From CAZKZZ01 sp964557375 (GTDB taxonomy: Bacteria > Spirochaetota > Spirochaetia > SPDA01 > CAZJBZ01), in assembly GCA_964557375.1 (NCBI GenBank), contig CAZKZZ010000002.1:9778-73777 (forward strand): 64,000 nt of DNA. The letters run 5' to 3'. The notes beneath the pieces are model-generated. The model saw only the letters and a program-made list of their open reading frames with translations, ran no database searches and was not told the DNA's origin. The position numbers were made by a program, and so were the translations under genes. This document shows positions 26,208 through 34,757 of the stretch, piece after piece. Each line of letters starts with the position of its first letter. The first letter of the stretch is position 1.

Positions 26208-27661
26208 GTTTCCCCCTCGTATTTGAACGGTCGAAAACCGGACGCAGAGGATACCGATTCCCGGAAGAGGAATCAGCAAAGAAGGGTAGTTCAATTCTCG
26301 GCGAGAGGTTTTCAAGAAAAAACGACCCCTGTCTCCCCGAGCTTTCGGAAGTAGATGTGGTCCGTCATTATACAAATCTTTCCAAACGAAATTATGGAGT
26401 CGATCTCGGCTTCTACCCCCTCGGCTCCTGTACAATGAAATACAATCCCAAAATCAATGAGGACACAGCCTCGTTCCGGGGATTTTCAAACGTACACCCG
26501 CTTCAGCCGGAAACAACGGTCCAGGGCACGTTGTCACTCATGCATACACTTCTCGAGCTGCTCTGTGAGATAACCGGTATGGAGTGGGGCACTCTGCAGC
26601 CATTTGCCGGCGCGCACGGGGAGTTTACGGGGATGAAGCTGTTTCGGGCGTATTTTGACAAAAATAACGATTCGAAACGGAAAAATATACTGGTCCCCGA
26701 TTCAGCCCACGGAACGAATCCCGCTTCCGCCCACATATCCGGATTTTCGGTAGTGGAAGTCGCTTCGAACACCGAAGGCATGGTTGATGTTGAAACATTG
26801 AAAGAACATCTAAACGATGAGCTGGCAGGAATCATGCTGACCAATCCCAATACACTGGGAATTTTCGAGAAAGATATTGCAGAAATCGCCTCACTGGTCC
26901 ATGAAGCCGGAGGGCTCCTCTACTATGATGGTGCAAATCTCAATCCGATTCTAGGAAGGGTCCGTCCGGGCGATATGGGTTTTGATGTCGTACATCTCAA
27001 TCTGCACAAGACCTTCTCTACCCCTCACGGCGGCGGCGGACCGGGGGCAGGCCCCATTCTCGTGGGAAAGAAATTGAAACCGTTCCTCCCCGTCCCCGAT
27101 ATCGTATTCAAAGACGGAGAGTATCGCTGGAATTATGATCTCCCCGATACTATAGGCAGGATTTCCGGCTTTTACGGCAACATTGCTGTTCTCGTCCGAG
27201 CGTTTACTTATATTCTTATCATGGGAAAAGAGGGGTTGGAAAAGGTAGGTGAATATTCAGTGCTGAATGCTAATTATTTGAAGGAGAAGTTGAAAGCCTA
27301 CTACGATCTTCTCTATCCCGGCATATGCAAGCATGAGTTTGTTCTCTCTGCAAAGTCACTTAAAAGCTCTTACGGTATAACCGCTATTGATGTGGCTAAG
27401 AGACTGCTCGATTTCGGCGTGCATCCGCCGACAATCTATTTTCCGCTCATCGTCCCGGAAGCGATGATGATCGAACCGACGGAAACCGAATCCCGGGAAA
27501 CGCTTGATAACTTTGTCGGCATTCTAGAGACGATTTACAAAGAAGCTTCTGAAAACGGTGAGCTGCTTCACGAAGCCCCGCATAATACTCCTGTCAGAAG
27601 GGTGGACGAAGTCAAAGCGGCCAAACAGCCGGTCCTTCGCTGGAGCGCTCCCGGGGGGTAA
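26204..27661 (+). CDS. gcvPB: Glycine dehydrogenase (decarboxylating) subunit 2
   Basis: 485 residues, the PLP-binding half of P protein. LGFYPLGSCTMKYNPKINE near residue 68, HGTNPASAHISGF near 169, and the Schiff-base lysine Lys269 in NLHKTFSTPHGGGGPGAG. Together with gcvPA and gcvH it covers the P and H components; gcvT and the lipoamide dehydrogenase gene are not in the window. No terminator hairpin is obvious after the TAA. Confidence 0.95.
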   Translation: MSFPLVFERSKTGRRGYRFPEEESAKKGSSILGERFSRKNDPCLPELSEVDVVRHYTNLSKRNYGVDLGFYPLGSCTMKYNPKINEDTASFRGFSNVHPLQPETTVQGTLSLMHTLLELLCEITGMEWGTLQPFAGAHGEFTGMKLFRAYFDKNNDSKRKNILVPDSAHGTNPASAHISGFSVVEVASNTEGMVDVETLKEHLNDELAGIMLTNPNTLGIFEKDIAEIASLVHEAGGLLYYDGANLNPILGRVRPGDMGFDVVHLNLHKTFSTPHGGGGPGAGPILVGKKLKPFLPVPDIVFKDGEYRWNYDLPDTIGRISGFYGNIAVLVRAFTYILIMGKEGLEKVGEYSVLNANYLKEKLKAYYDLLYPGICKHEFVLSAKSLKSSYGITAIDVAKRLLDFGVHPPTIYFPLIVPEAMMIEPTETESRETLDNFVGILETIYKEASENGELLHEAPHNTPVRRVDEVKAAKQPVLRWSAPGG

Positions 27662-27733
27662 AGCTTCCGGAGGAGATAAAACATCATCAGCAGCTATTTA
27701 CTTATAGTGTAAAAACGTTTAGTGTTACTATTA

Positions 27734-28885
27734 ATGAATCCCGCACCATTTGTTGATAGTGATTTCGACGATATACGCCCGTATCGGGACGAAGAATTGA
27801 TTCGGGTTATCGATCGATTGAGCAAAGACCCGTGGACGATCCGGACAGTACGCCGTTTTCTTCTTCCCCAAGCTCATTTTCTTATCGTACCTTTTATTGA
27901 GTTGTGTATCCGGCTCTATCTCAACTTTAAGGTAATGAGAGTCCACACTGTCGATGATTTTCACTACCGATTTATGAGAAAACCGGTGCTTCAATGGATA
28001 AGAAGAAGGACCATGACCTCACTCACCTGGTCCAATTTCCACTACGTGTCGAAGGAAAAACGATCGATCTATATGACGAATCATCGTGACATCACTCTTG
28101 ATTCCGCGTTTCTCTGCTATATTCTCATGCTCAATAAAATAACCACACCGGAGATCGCTTTTGGTGATAATCTCCTGATGAACGAACTGGTCTCGACCAT
28201 CATACGAATCAATAAAGGGTTTATCGTGAAACGGAACCTTCCTATGAGAGAACAGCTTCGTCAGTCACTCCATCTCTCCAATTATATCTGGTATACGCTG
28301 ACTAATAATCGGTCGATCTGGCTCGCCCAACGGGGAGGCCGGGCTAAAGACGGCGATGACCGGACGGAACCTTCGATTATAAAGATGCTCTATTTATCTC
28401 AACGAAAAGGCGGAGAATCTTTTTCGGAGTTTATAAACTGGTGCAATATTATTCCGGTCGCTATTTCGTACGAGCTCGATCCCTGTGATGAAATAAAGGC
28501 TAGAGAAGTTTTTTCTGTAAGAACAACCGGGGAGTACGAGAAGGGTGAACGTGAAGATCTCATCAGTATTTTGAGGGGCATCAATTTTCCTAAAGGACGG
28601 GTGAACTATTCGTTTTGTCCGCCGCTCTACGGAGAATGGGAAACGGCGAAACAGGTTGCTGCAGAAATCGACCGAAGAATCATTCTCAATTACCACAACT
28701 GGCCGACGAATTATATCAGTTATGATCTCATGTTCGAAACCGATAAATACGCGGATAAATATACAGCGATTGAAAAAGAAAAGTTCATCTCCCGGTTTTC
28801 AAAATTAAAAGATGATATATATAAAACTGTTCTGGAAATCTACGCCAGGTCTATAATAAACCGTGAAGCAATCACCGAAGAATAA
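27734..28885 (+). CDS. PlsC-type glycerolipid acyltransferase
   Basis: About 383 residues. The acyltransferase NHx4D motif is present as TNHRDITLDSAFL near residue 117, followed by an FIVKRNLPMREQLRQS block and a substrate-site stretch IWLAQRGGRAKDGDDRTEPS near 205 (equivalent of the EGTRS block). A hydrophobic segment lies near residues 45-65. The long C-terminal extension after the acyltransferase domain is of unknown function. ATG chosen over a GTG four codons upstream; no clear ribosome-binding site for either. Membrane-associated phospholipid or glycolipid acylation is likely, specific acceptor unknown. Confidence 0.8.
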   Translation: MNPAPFVDSDFDDIRPYRDEELIRVIDRLSKDPWTIRTVRRFLLPQAHFLIVPFIELCIRLYLNFKVMRVHTVDDFHYRFMRKPVLQWIRRRTMTSLTWSNFHYVSKEKRSIYMTNHRDITLDSAFLCYILMLNKITTPEIAFGDNLLMNELVSTIIRINKGFIVKRNLPMREQLRQSLHLSNYIWYTLTNNRSIWLAQRGGRAKDGDDRTEPSIIKMLYLSQRKGGESFSEFINWCNIIPVAISYELDPCDEIKAREVFSVRTTGEYEKGEREDLISILRGINFPKGRVNYSFCPPLYGEWETAKQVAAEIDRRIILNYHNWPTNYISYDLMFETDKYADKYTAIEKEKFISRFSKLKDDIYKTVLEIYARSIINREAITEE

Positions 28886-30209
28886 GCCGGCCCCGACACT
28901 GCCGCTTTTTGTAATCGATACACTGCTCCCTTCTGAAGAAAAGGGAAAGCTGACTAAACTTATCTGCCGGGCGGAGTCGGGAGAGAGCGGGAAAAACCGC
29001 AACCCTACTGTTCCAAAAAAGCTCACACTCTACCCGGTAAATAAAACAGTGACCGTACATCATCATCGATTGAGAGAAAAGGGCTGTCTGGAATTATCGA
29101 TAAAAGGGGTGGCAAAGAAGAAAATAGAACCCGGAATGGTGCTTGCCCCTCGAAACAGCAGAGTTGAAACGGCCCGCAAGATATGGCTGCTCCCGTGTGC
29201 TTTAGACAGTATCAAGAGTGTTGCAGGCGGTGACTATCATCTGTATTCGTCCTCCTTCCCCCTTTTCGGAAAGAAAGGCAAAACAAAAAAACGGGTGGAC
29301 ATCGTACCTCTCAACCGAATTGTGCGAATTACTTCTCAGCAGTCACTGTTCTTTCAATCAGGAGGAAACGCAGCAATAGTTCAATCCGGAGAGAAAAACG
29401 AGGTATTACAGATGAAGTGGCTTACAGGAGGCCCTCTCTCCTCGGAGCAGGAGCAAGCCCTCGATCGTGCTGCTGCTTCTCTTTCCTGCAACTCCCCGTT
29501 AGGCCAATTTTTTGCTATAATCTGCAAGGTCCGGGGATGGGTTCCTTCAGGATCCGTTTCTCCAAAAAAAGAAAATGATGGCGTAATGGTGCTCGGAGAG
29601 TATTGGATAGATAACAATTTCTTTAAGAGGATTATACGTTTTCTCGAAACCCGAGCTGCTGTAGAGGGAGGCATAACAGTGGAGCATGCGGCCGCGGAAC
29701 TATCCGTTCCGGTAAAGCTGCTCGATGAGTTCGTCCGTTATTGGCAAGCAAAAAAGAGCAGGGGCGGGTTTTCTATCCGAAAATCGTTTGGTCATATTGT
29801 TGGTATAAAAAGGGGAGAGAAAGCCCCTCTGTCTCCGATGACGCGGAAACTACTCAATGATCTCAAAGAGAGAGGCCCCGCCGGTGCGGACCTTAGAGAA
29901 GTAAGGGATGACCGCATTGCGGAGCAGTACAATAATCTTGTTCGGATGGGACTGGCTGTAATACTTTCCAATCAATTGATCTGCCATCATGAAGTGTATC
30001 ACAATCTTGCAGAGCAGGCTGTAGAAAAGATTCGAAACAGCGGGCCGGTTCCAATAGCGGAGTTCAAGAAGCTGTGGGGTGTAAGCAGAAAGTACTGTAT
30101 CCCTCTCCTCGAGCAAATGGAACAAGAGGACATTCTCGCAAGAGAAAACGAAAATAGATTTACTGAAGGAACGGCGGGCATAGGGAAGGCGGATGAGGTA
30201 GACGAATGA
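28863..30209 (+). CDS. SelB-like protein lacking the GTPase domain
   Basis: 448 residues starting at GTG 28863 inside the end of the acyltransferase gene (23-nt overlap). There is no P-loop, DxxG or NKxD. Residues ~53-95 (LTLYPVNKTVTVHHHRLREK, then GCLELSIKGVAKKKIEPGMVLA) match SelB/EF-Tu domain II; ~110-185 looks like domain III; the rest is a series of winged helices, with the last (VPIAEFKKLWGVSRKYCIPL, then LEQMEQEDILAR) matching the SECIS-binding end of SelB, which has the FRxxLGxSRKxxxPLLExxD pattern. The full gene upstream is an intact acyltransferase, so the G domain was not simply cut off by a frameshift. Possible roles: RNA-binding paralogue or remnant. Confidence 0.6.
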   Translation: MKQSPKNKPAPTLPLFVIDTLLPSEEKGKLTKLICRAESGESGKNRNPTVPKKLTLYPVNKTVTVHHHRLREKGCLELSIKGVAKKKIEPGMVLAPRNSRVETARKIWLLPCALDSIKSVAGGDYHLYSSSFPLFGKKGKTKKRVDIVPLNRIVRITSQQSLFFQSGGNAAIVQSGEKNEVLQMKWLTGGPLSSEQEQALDRAAASLSCNSPLGQFFAIICKVRGWVPSGSVSPKKENDGVMVLGEYWIDNNFFKRIIRFLETRAAVEGGITVEHAAAELSVPVKLLDEFVRYWQAKKSRGGFSIRKSFGHIVGIKRGEKAPLSPMTRKLLNDLKERGPAGADLREVRDDRIAEQYNNLVRMGLAVILSNQLICHHEVYHNLAEQAVEKIRNSGPVPIAEFKKLWGVSRKYCIPLLEQMEQEDILARENENRFTEGTAGIGKADEVDE

Positions 30210-30889
30210 AACTTGTAAACCTGTTGCGTCCGGTCCCGGTAGTGCTTTGTTTTATTCTTCTCCTCGCCGGGTGCAGCGAAGAGCCTCCTCACATTATCCA
30301 GATATTTCACCAAATTAATGTAGTAAAAGATCTGCAGCAGGAAGATATCTACCCGCAGCTTTCCCTTTTTGTTCACGCCGAGGATGATGACGGTACCGAT
30401 GATATCGATTCGATTTATCTTATCCAGGATGAAAAAGAGCTTTTCTGGGAACTCGACGATCAAAACTGGGAAAGCTTTGAAGAGCAAGGGGAGTACTGGG
30501 TGGGATCTAACCGGATTGTGATGAATGATTACTCTCCACTGCCTTGGGGAGACTACAGGCTGCTGATTATAGACGCTGCCGGAGAGCGGGACGAGCGGGA
30601 GATATACATTGCAAAGCCGGAATATACACCGGAAGAAATTGAATTCCCCCAAGTTGCCGTAGAAAACGGGAAGGTTGTCGTAAGCGGCGGAGAGAAACAG
30701 CGGACCTACTGGATTGTGCGCGAAGACGGACGGCTCATTAAAACCGTTAAAACAACAGATCCCGAGATATCGGTGACGACCCTTACCGGATCATCTGAAC
30801 AGGAGATAGGAGAGCCATTCGCGTTTTATCTGTATATTTATGATCCCGTTCTCGGTATCGGAAAGATAATCGGGCCGTTTTACTTTTGA
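30206..30889 (+). CDS. Lipoprotein, function unknown
   Basis: 227 residues. Signal peptide with lipobox (VVLCFILLLAGCSEEPP, Cys near residue 24). The mature part is acidic and predicted all-beta, with two halves that could be Ig-like (SLFVHAEDDDGTDDIDSIYL; VAVENGKVVVSGGEKQRTYW). It overlaps the SelB-like gene by 4 nt (ATGA) and the convergent ParB-fold gene by 10 nt. I do not recognise a family. Confidence 0.7.
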   Translation: MKLVNLLRPVPVVLCFILLLAGCSEEPPHIIQIFHQINVVKDLQQEDIYPQLSLFVHAEDDDGTDDIDSIYLIQDEKELFWELDDQNWESFEEQGEYWVGSNRIVMNDYSPLPWGDYRLLIIDAAGERDEREIYIAKPEYTPEEIEFPQVAVENGKVVVSGGEKQRTYWIVREDGRLIKTVKTTDPEISVTTLTGSSEQEIGEPFAFYLYIYDPVLGIGKIIGPFYF

Positions 30890-31788
30890 AAAAACCGTTT
30901 TAGTATATCTTTTATTTTTTCCCACATCCCTTTACCGTACTGAGCGGAAAAATCTTGAGTTGCTCTCTGAATGGAAAAACCCTCCCCGTATTTCTTCTTG
31001 AGGGCATCCCAGTGTTTTACAATCCAAACGTAGAGGTCGGCCTGGGTACGGCCGGGAAAACGGGAGAGGATGTTTTCTGTTTTTATTGTAACGATAATCG
31101 GCAGAAACACCGTATCATGCCAGGATTTCGCAGCCTCGAGAAAAGTAATTTCTTCTTTACTCTTTTCATTGAGGAAATACTTATGTCCTTCGATATGTTT
31201 CTGGATTTCATCGTAGCGCCCGGTCGCTGAGAAGACCAGTTCTTCTCTGTCGACTACTTTATCCAGTTCAGTTGCCTCGAAAAACCTGTCTCGTTCGTAG
31301 ATAATGACCATTTTTTTCAGGTCTTCCTTGGTCATATTGGGATCGAATTTCAACTCGGAATTAAGAGAAATAACCTCTGCATCGATTGCTTCCACTCCCT
31401 GAGAGACGGCAACAGAAACCCGATGGTTTCCGTCGCGCACAAAATAAACACCTCCGATTTCATACAGTTTTATCGGGGGAAGGATAATGTCTTTGAGATG
31501 GGCTTCATCAACGTTGGTCCACCTCTTTTTAGTGTGACTGTGCTTAGGCAGAAAAGCCTTGTTGAAATCCCGGTATCTTCCCTCACTGCCGACAATTTTG
31601 GAAACCGCTACTACTTGAATTCCTCTATAGCTCTCTCCCCTCGGCTTGATGAGATCTTTTACATCATCAAAAGAGAGGAGTTCCTGACGGTCCGGTTTAA
31701 AAAGACTGAATATTGTTCCGAACAGTTCCCTCGTACGGGCTTTATTAAAATCTTCATTCGCTTGTGCGCTGTAGTACGATCCTTTCAT
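30880..31788 (-). CDS. ParB/sulfiredoxin-fold domain protein
   Basis: 302 residues. The middle holds a ParB-N-like motif: LPPIKLYEIGGVYFVRDGNH, then RVSVAVSQGVEAIDAEV, the (D/E)GxHRxxA arrangement used for nucleotide binding in ParB and sulfiredoxin. The flanking helices are of unknown role. Often annotated as a transcriptional regulator, without evidence. The ATG at 31788 follows GAGGTAAAAA and lies 35 nt inside the phosphoesterase gene, so the two overlap and are probably coupled. No transmembrane segment. Confidence 0.65.
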   Translation of the reverse strand: MKGSYYSAQANEDFNKARTRELFGTIFSLFKPDRQELLSFDDVKDLIKPRGESYRGIQVVAVSKIVGSEGRYRDFNKAFLPKHSHTKKRWTNVDEAHLKDIILPPIKLYEIGGVYFVRDGNHRVSVAVSQGVEAIDAEVISLNSELKFDPNMTKEDLKKMVIIYERDRFFEATELDKVVDREELVFSATGRYDEIQKHIEGHKYFLNEKSKEEITFLEAAKSWHDTVFLPIIVTIKTENILSRFPGRTQADLYVWIVKHWDALKKKYGEGFSIQRATQDFSAQYGKGMWEKIKDILKRFFQK

Positions 31789-32458
31789 TTTTTACCTCGA
31801 ACTCAATTAAATAATGAGAAAAGACATTTATTACGGTTGTTTCATAATAGGTTGATTTTCTCGTTGCATTCATGTCATACAGATGGATATGACCGTGGAT
31901 GAGAAAAGCTGGTTTGAACTTCCGCATGAACCAGAGAAATGATTTGAATCCGCGGTGACAGAGATCATTCGGGTTATCATGGATACCGAATGGCGGTGCG
32001 TGGGTGAGCAAGATATCGAGATATCTGCCGTGAACGATTTTGTTCCATAGCAGTCTCGGTATCATTTTCAATATGTTTAAAAACATACCGACATCCGTAT
32101 ACTGGTTCTGCCCATCGTTGTACCGCATACTCCCGCCTAAACCCGCGATAAGAATATTACGCACCTTTTTGATTTTTCCCCCGATGTATATCGACCCGTA
32201 GGTGTGACGGATGATTTTGGAAGTTGCCACGATGGAGTAATCATCCCGAAACCCTCTCTTGAAATAGTGCAGCTCCTTGAGATGGTGGTTGCCGAATACA
32301 AAGAGAAGCGGTTTATTGAGGGAACTGACGATAAAACCGTAATACTCCATCGGAAGGTCTCCCGCTCCTAACACTATATCTACATCTTTGAACCGGTTTT
32401 TTATGGTGTTGGTATAGACGAGGGGGTCCCTCTGATCGGCGACACAAAGAATCTTCAT
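31754..32458 (-). CDS. Calcineurin-like metallophosphoesterase
   Basis: 234 residues. Motifs in order: ILCVADQRDP (variant of the DxH block, His replaced), VLGAGDLP, FVFGNHH, LTHAPPFGIHD and HGHIHLYD. All but the first block are canonical; the missing His of DxH may alter the metal site. Cytosolic. Preceded by the TPR/Mrr-like gene with a 3-nt gap and followed by the ParB-fold gene with a 35-nt overlap, so the three form one minus-strand operon. Substrate unknown. Confidence 0.85.
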   Translation of the reverse strand: MKILCVADQRDPLVYTNTIKNRFKDVDIVLGAGDLPMEYYGFIVSSLNKPLLFVFGNHHLKELHYFKRGFRDDYSIVATSKIIRHTYGSIYIGGKIKKVRNILIAGLGGSMRYNDGQNQYTDVGMFLNILKMIPRLLWNKIVHGRYLDILLTHAPPFGIHDNPNDLCHRGFKSFLWFMRKFKPAFLIHGHIHLYDMNATRKSTYYETTVINVFSHYLIEFEVKNERIVLQRTSE

Positions 32459-32461
32459 ATG

Positions 32462-33826
32462 TTATGAGGCGGGTTCTGCCTGTTTCAAATACTGCTGGAG
32501 TTTTTCCACATCGATGAGGTCAATTGGACGTGATTCCGCAAACTCCTGTGCTTTTCGGGAAAAGTTCGAGCTGGAGAAGACCATTCCCCTGGTCACACTT
32601 ATTTTTTTCATCTCCTCGTGCATCGACCGGATGGTTGATTCAGGGATGAGGTCCGGTGTTCTCAGAAATCTGAGCAGCTTTGGCATCTTCCGGGCCGCCC
32701 GCCATTTGGAACTGCTCTCTACGGCAATAATTTGACAACCGTTGGGAATATCGTTTACATCCCGTATCGAAAGATCGAGTGAAGCAGCAACTCCTTTGCA
32801 AATTTCATGAAACTCTTCCATCGATGCAGTGAGATAATCCTTGACTCTATCATCCTGGCGGAGATCTTGATACTGACTCAGTTTCTCCGCTACGTCCTTG
32901 AAGTTGGATTTCTTAGCGTACACTTTTTCCCAATTCTCAATTGCTTTATCAATGTTTCTAATCTTTTCGTAGCAAAGACCTAAGAAATAATGAGCATATA
33001 TCGCTTCATTAGCCCCTTCGCTTTGAGGCAGTTTTATGGCCCTCTCCAATTCGGAAATGGCATGTTCGATATTATTCATGCTCATATAGCAGACACCCCG
33101 TTCGATGAGAGATTTCAGTTTCTGTTCAGGGTCCCGCTGTGATTTCTCGAACGCGTGGAGCGCTCCAATGTAATCGTGGTTCTCCTTGAGGAGTCTTCCG
33201 ATGTAAAAGTACGCTTTGAGATTGTCCGGGTTTATCTTGATCGCTTTTTCCAGTTCGTCTTTTGCCTCTACCGGTTTTTTTGCCCGGTAGAGGAGCATCC
33301 CGAGCTTATAATGGGCCATTTTATGGCGCGGTTCGAGCTCGATTGCTTTTCTATAGTAATTGATGGCCTTGTCCGTTTTATTTCTGTCTTCGAACAGTGT
33401 GCCGGATTTAAAGTACAGGTCCCCGTTCGTGGGGTCCTTTTTGATGAGAAGCAGATATTCTTTTAAAGCTTCTTCGGGTTGATTGAATTTTTGGTAAAGA
33501 GCTGCTATCTTTTCCCTAAATTGAGTTTCAGGACACAGGGCACTAAAACTACCGATTTGGTTTACCGTCTTCAACTCCATCAGCGCAAGTTCGTCTCTAT
33601 TCTCAGCGAGGTATGCCAGTCCGAGGAGATAATGAGCTTCGAAATTCCGCGGTTCTTTAGCGACAATCTGTTTGGCAGAACGGATAACGGTGCCGGTTTT
33701 GCCCTGCTTGACCATGTCCGCTAATGTTGCCATCTTTTTAGGAGCAATGATCGTTTTGAGCACGAAAAAGGTTATTAAACCTAATGCTCCGCCGAGTATA
33801 ATAATGAGTAGGATGACAGACGACAT
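32462..33826 (-). CDS. Membrane-anchored TPR protein with Mrr-like C-terminal domain
   Basis: 454 residues. One N-terminal transmembrane segment (VILLIIILGGALGLITFFVL), then about seven TPR units from residue 50 to 310 (for example GDLYFKSGTLFEDRNKTDKA; AHYKLGMLLYRAKKPVEAKD). The last ~130 residues resemble the restriction-endonuclease-like fold of Mrr: CQIIAVESSSKWRA, then VTRGMVFSSSNFSRKAQEFA and RPIDLIDVEKLQQYL. The catalytic Asp and the (E/Q)xK pair are not clearly present (VESSSK). Such a fold without nuclease residues suggests a binding or assembly role. First gene of the operon with the phosphoesterase and ParB-fold gene; divergent from the next TPR gene. Confidence 0.75.
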   Translation of the reverse strand: MSSVILLIIILGGALGLITFFVLKTIIAPKKMATLADMVKQGKTGTVIRSAKQIVAKEPRNFEAHYLLGLAYLAENRDELALMELKTVNQIGSFSALCPETQFREKIAALYQKFNQPEEALKEYLLLIKKDPTNGDLYFKSGTLFEDRNKTDKAINYYRKAIELEPRHKMAHYKLGMLLYRAKKPVEAKDELEKAIKINPDNLKAYFYIGRLLKENHDYIGALHAFEKSQRDPEQKLKSLIERGVCYMSMNNIEHAISELERAIKLPQSEGANEAIYAHYFLGLCYEKIRNIDKAIENWEKVYAKKSNFKDVAEKLSQYQDLRQDDRVKDYLTASMEEFHEICKGVAASLDLSIRDVNDIPNGCQIIAVESSSKWRAARKMPKLLRFLRTPDLIPESTIRSMHEEMKKISVTRGMVFSSSNFSRKAQEFAESRPIDLIDVEKLQQYLKQAEPAS

Positions 33827-33899
33827 TGTTATCTCCAGTAGTAAGATTAATTTGTTTTTTCTATACTGTCAAACCTAGGAGGTCAAAAACAATATTTCT

Positions 33900-34730
33900 A
33901 TGAGAAAATTGCTCTTCTTATCCTTTTTTATCATGTTTTCAAGCATGCGTATAGTCTCACTTAGTTTTTTCGAAGAGGGTGAGCGGTTGTTCTTGGAAAA
34001 TAAGCCGGCAGAGGCGCTCGAAATGCTCGAGGCCGCGTTAGCGGAAGGATCTGAGAACGAGAAATTATACCTGTATCTCGGTATTATCTATGAACAGCTC
34101 GGTATGCACGAAAAGGCCGTCTCCATAATGGAAGTAGGACTCAAAATTACTGAAGACCGTCGAGACAAATTTCTTTTCAACATCGGCAATAACCTGTTCG
34201 CGCAGGATAAAAAAGAACAGGCGGAGCAGCGATATTCTGACGCGATTGATACGAATGGAAGTATGGCTGAAGCGTACTTGAATAGGGCAAATACACGCGT
34301 TGCTCTCGAAAAATATCCGGGTGCTGTTGATGATTACACGGCGTATCTCTCGTTGCGCCCTTCAGCACCGCAGAAAGAAAAAATAGAAAAGATGATCGAT
34401 CTGTTGAAGCAGTCCATTGCTGAAAAGCAGAGAAAGGAAAGAGAAGAGGAGCTTCGGCGTATCGAAGAAGAGAGAAAGCGTAAAGAGGAAGAGCAACGTC
34501 GTCTCGAAGAAGAGAGAAAACGGCAGGAAGAAGAGGCCCGTAAAGAAGAAGAAGAACGGAAGAGAAAAGAAGAGGAAGAGAGACGCAAAGAGGAGGAGCG
34601 CAGACGGCAAGAGGCGCTGCTCGAAGAGGTGCTCAACTCTCTCGAGAGTTCATCGGAAGATACCACGAGTAAATCCGCGGATTCCGAGGATATTGAAGAT
34701 CTCGACCTCGATCTGGAACTAGAAGAATAA
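33900..34730 (+). CDS. Exported TPR protein with charged coiled-coil tail
   Basis: 276 residues. Signal peptide (MRKLLFLSFFIMFSSMRIVS), four TPR-like units to about residue 160 (KLYLYLGIIYEQLGMHEKAV; AEAYLNRANTRVALEKYPGA), then about 75 residues of Glu/Arg/Lys coiled coil (EEERKRKEEEQRRLEEERKR) and an acidic end (EDIEDLDLDLELEE). Probably periplasmic. An AGGAGG lies 17 nt before the ATG, further than usual. Followed 27 nt later by a second, longer TPR gene. Confidence 0.8.
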   Translation: MRKLLFLSFFIMFSSMRIVSLSFFEEGERLFLENKPAEALEMLEAALAEGSENEKLYLYLGIIYEQLGMHEKAVSIMEVGLKITEDRRDKFLFNIGNNLFAQDKKEQAEQRYSDAIDTNGSMAEAYLNRANTRVALEKYPGAVDDYTAYLSLRPSAPQKEKIEKMIDLLKQSIAEKQRKEREEELRRIEEERKRKEEEQRRLEEERKRQEEEARKEEEERKRKEEEERRKEEERRRQEALLEEVLNSLESSSEDTTSKSADSEDIEDLDLDLELEE

Positions 34731-34757
34731 CGAAGAATAGCTGGGAGGATTTATTAT

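Noticed and set aside
28863..30209. Truncated SelB caused by a frameshift
   Set aside because: The sequence upstream is an intact acyltransferase reading frame, not a damaged GTPase domain.
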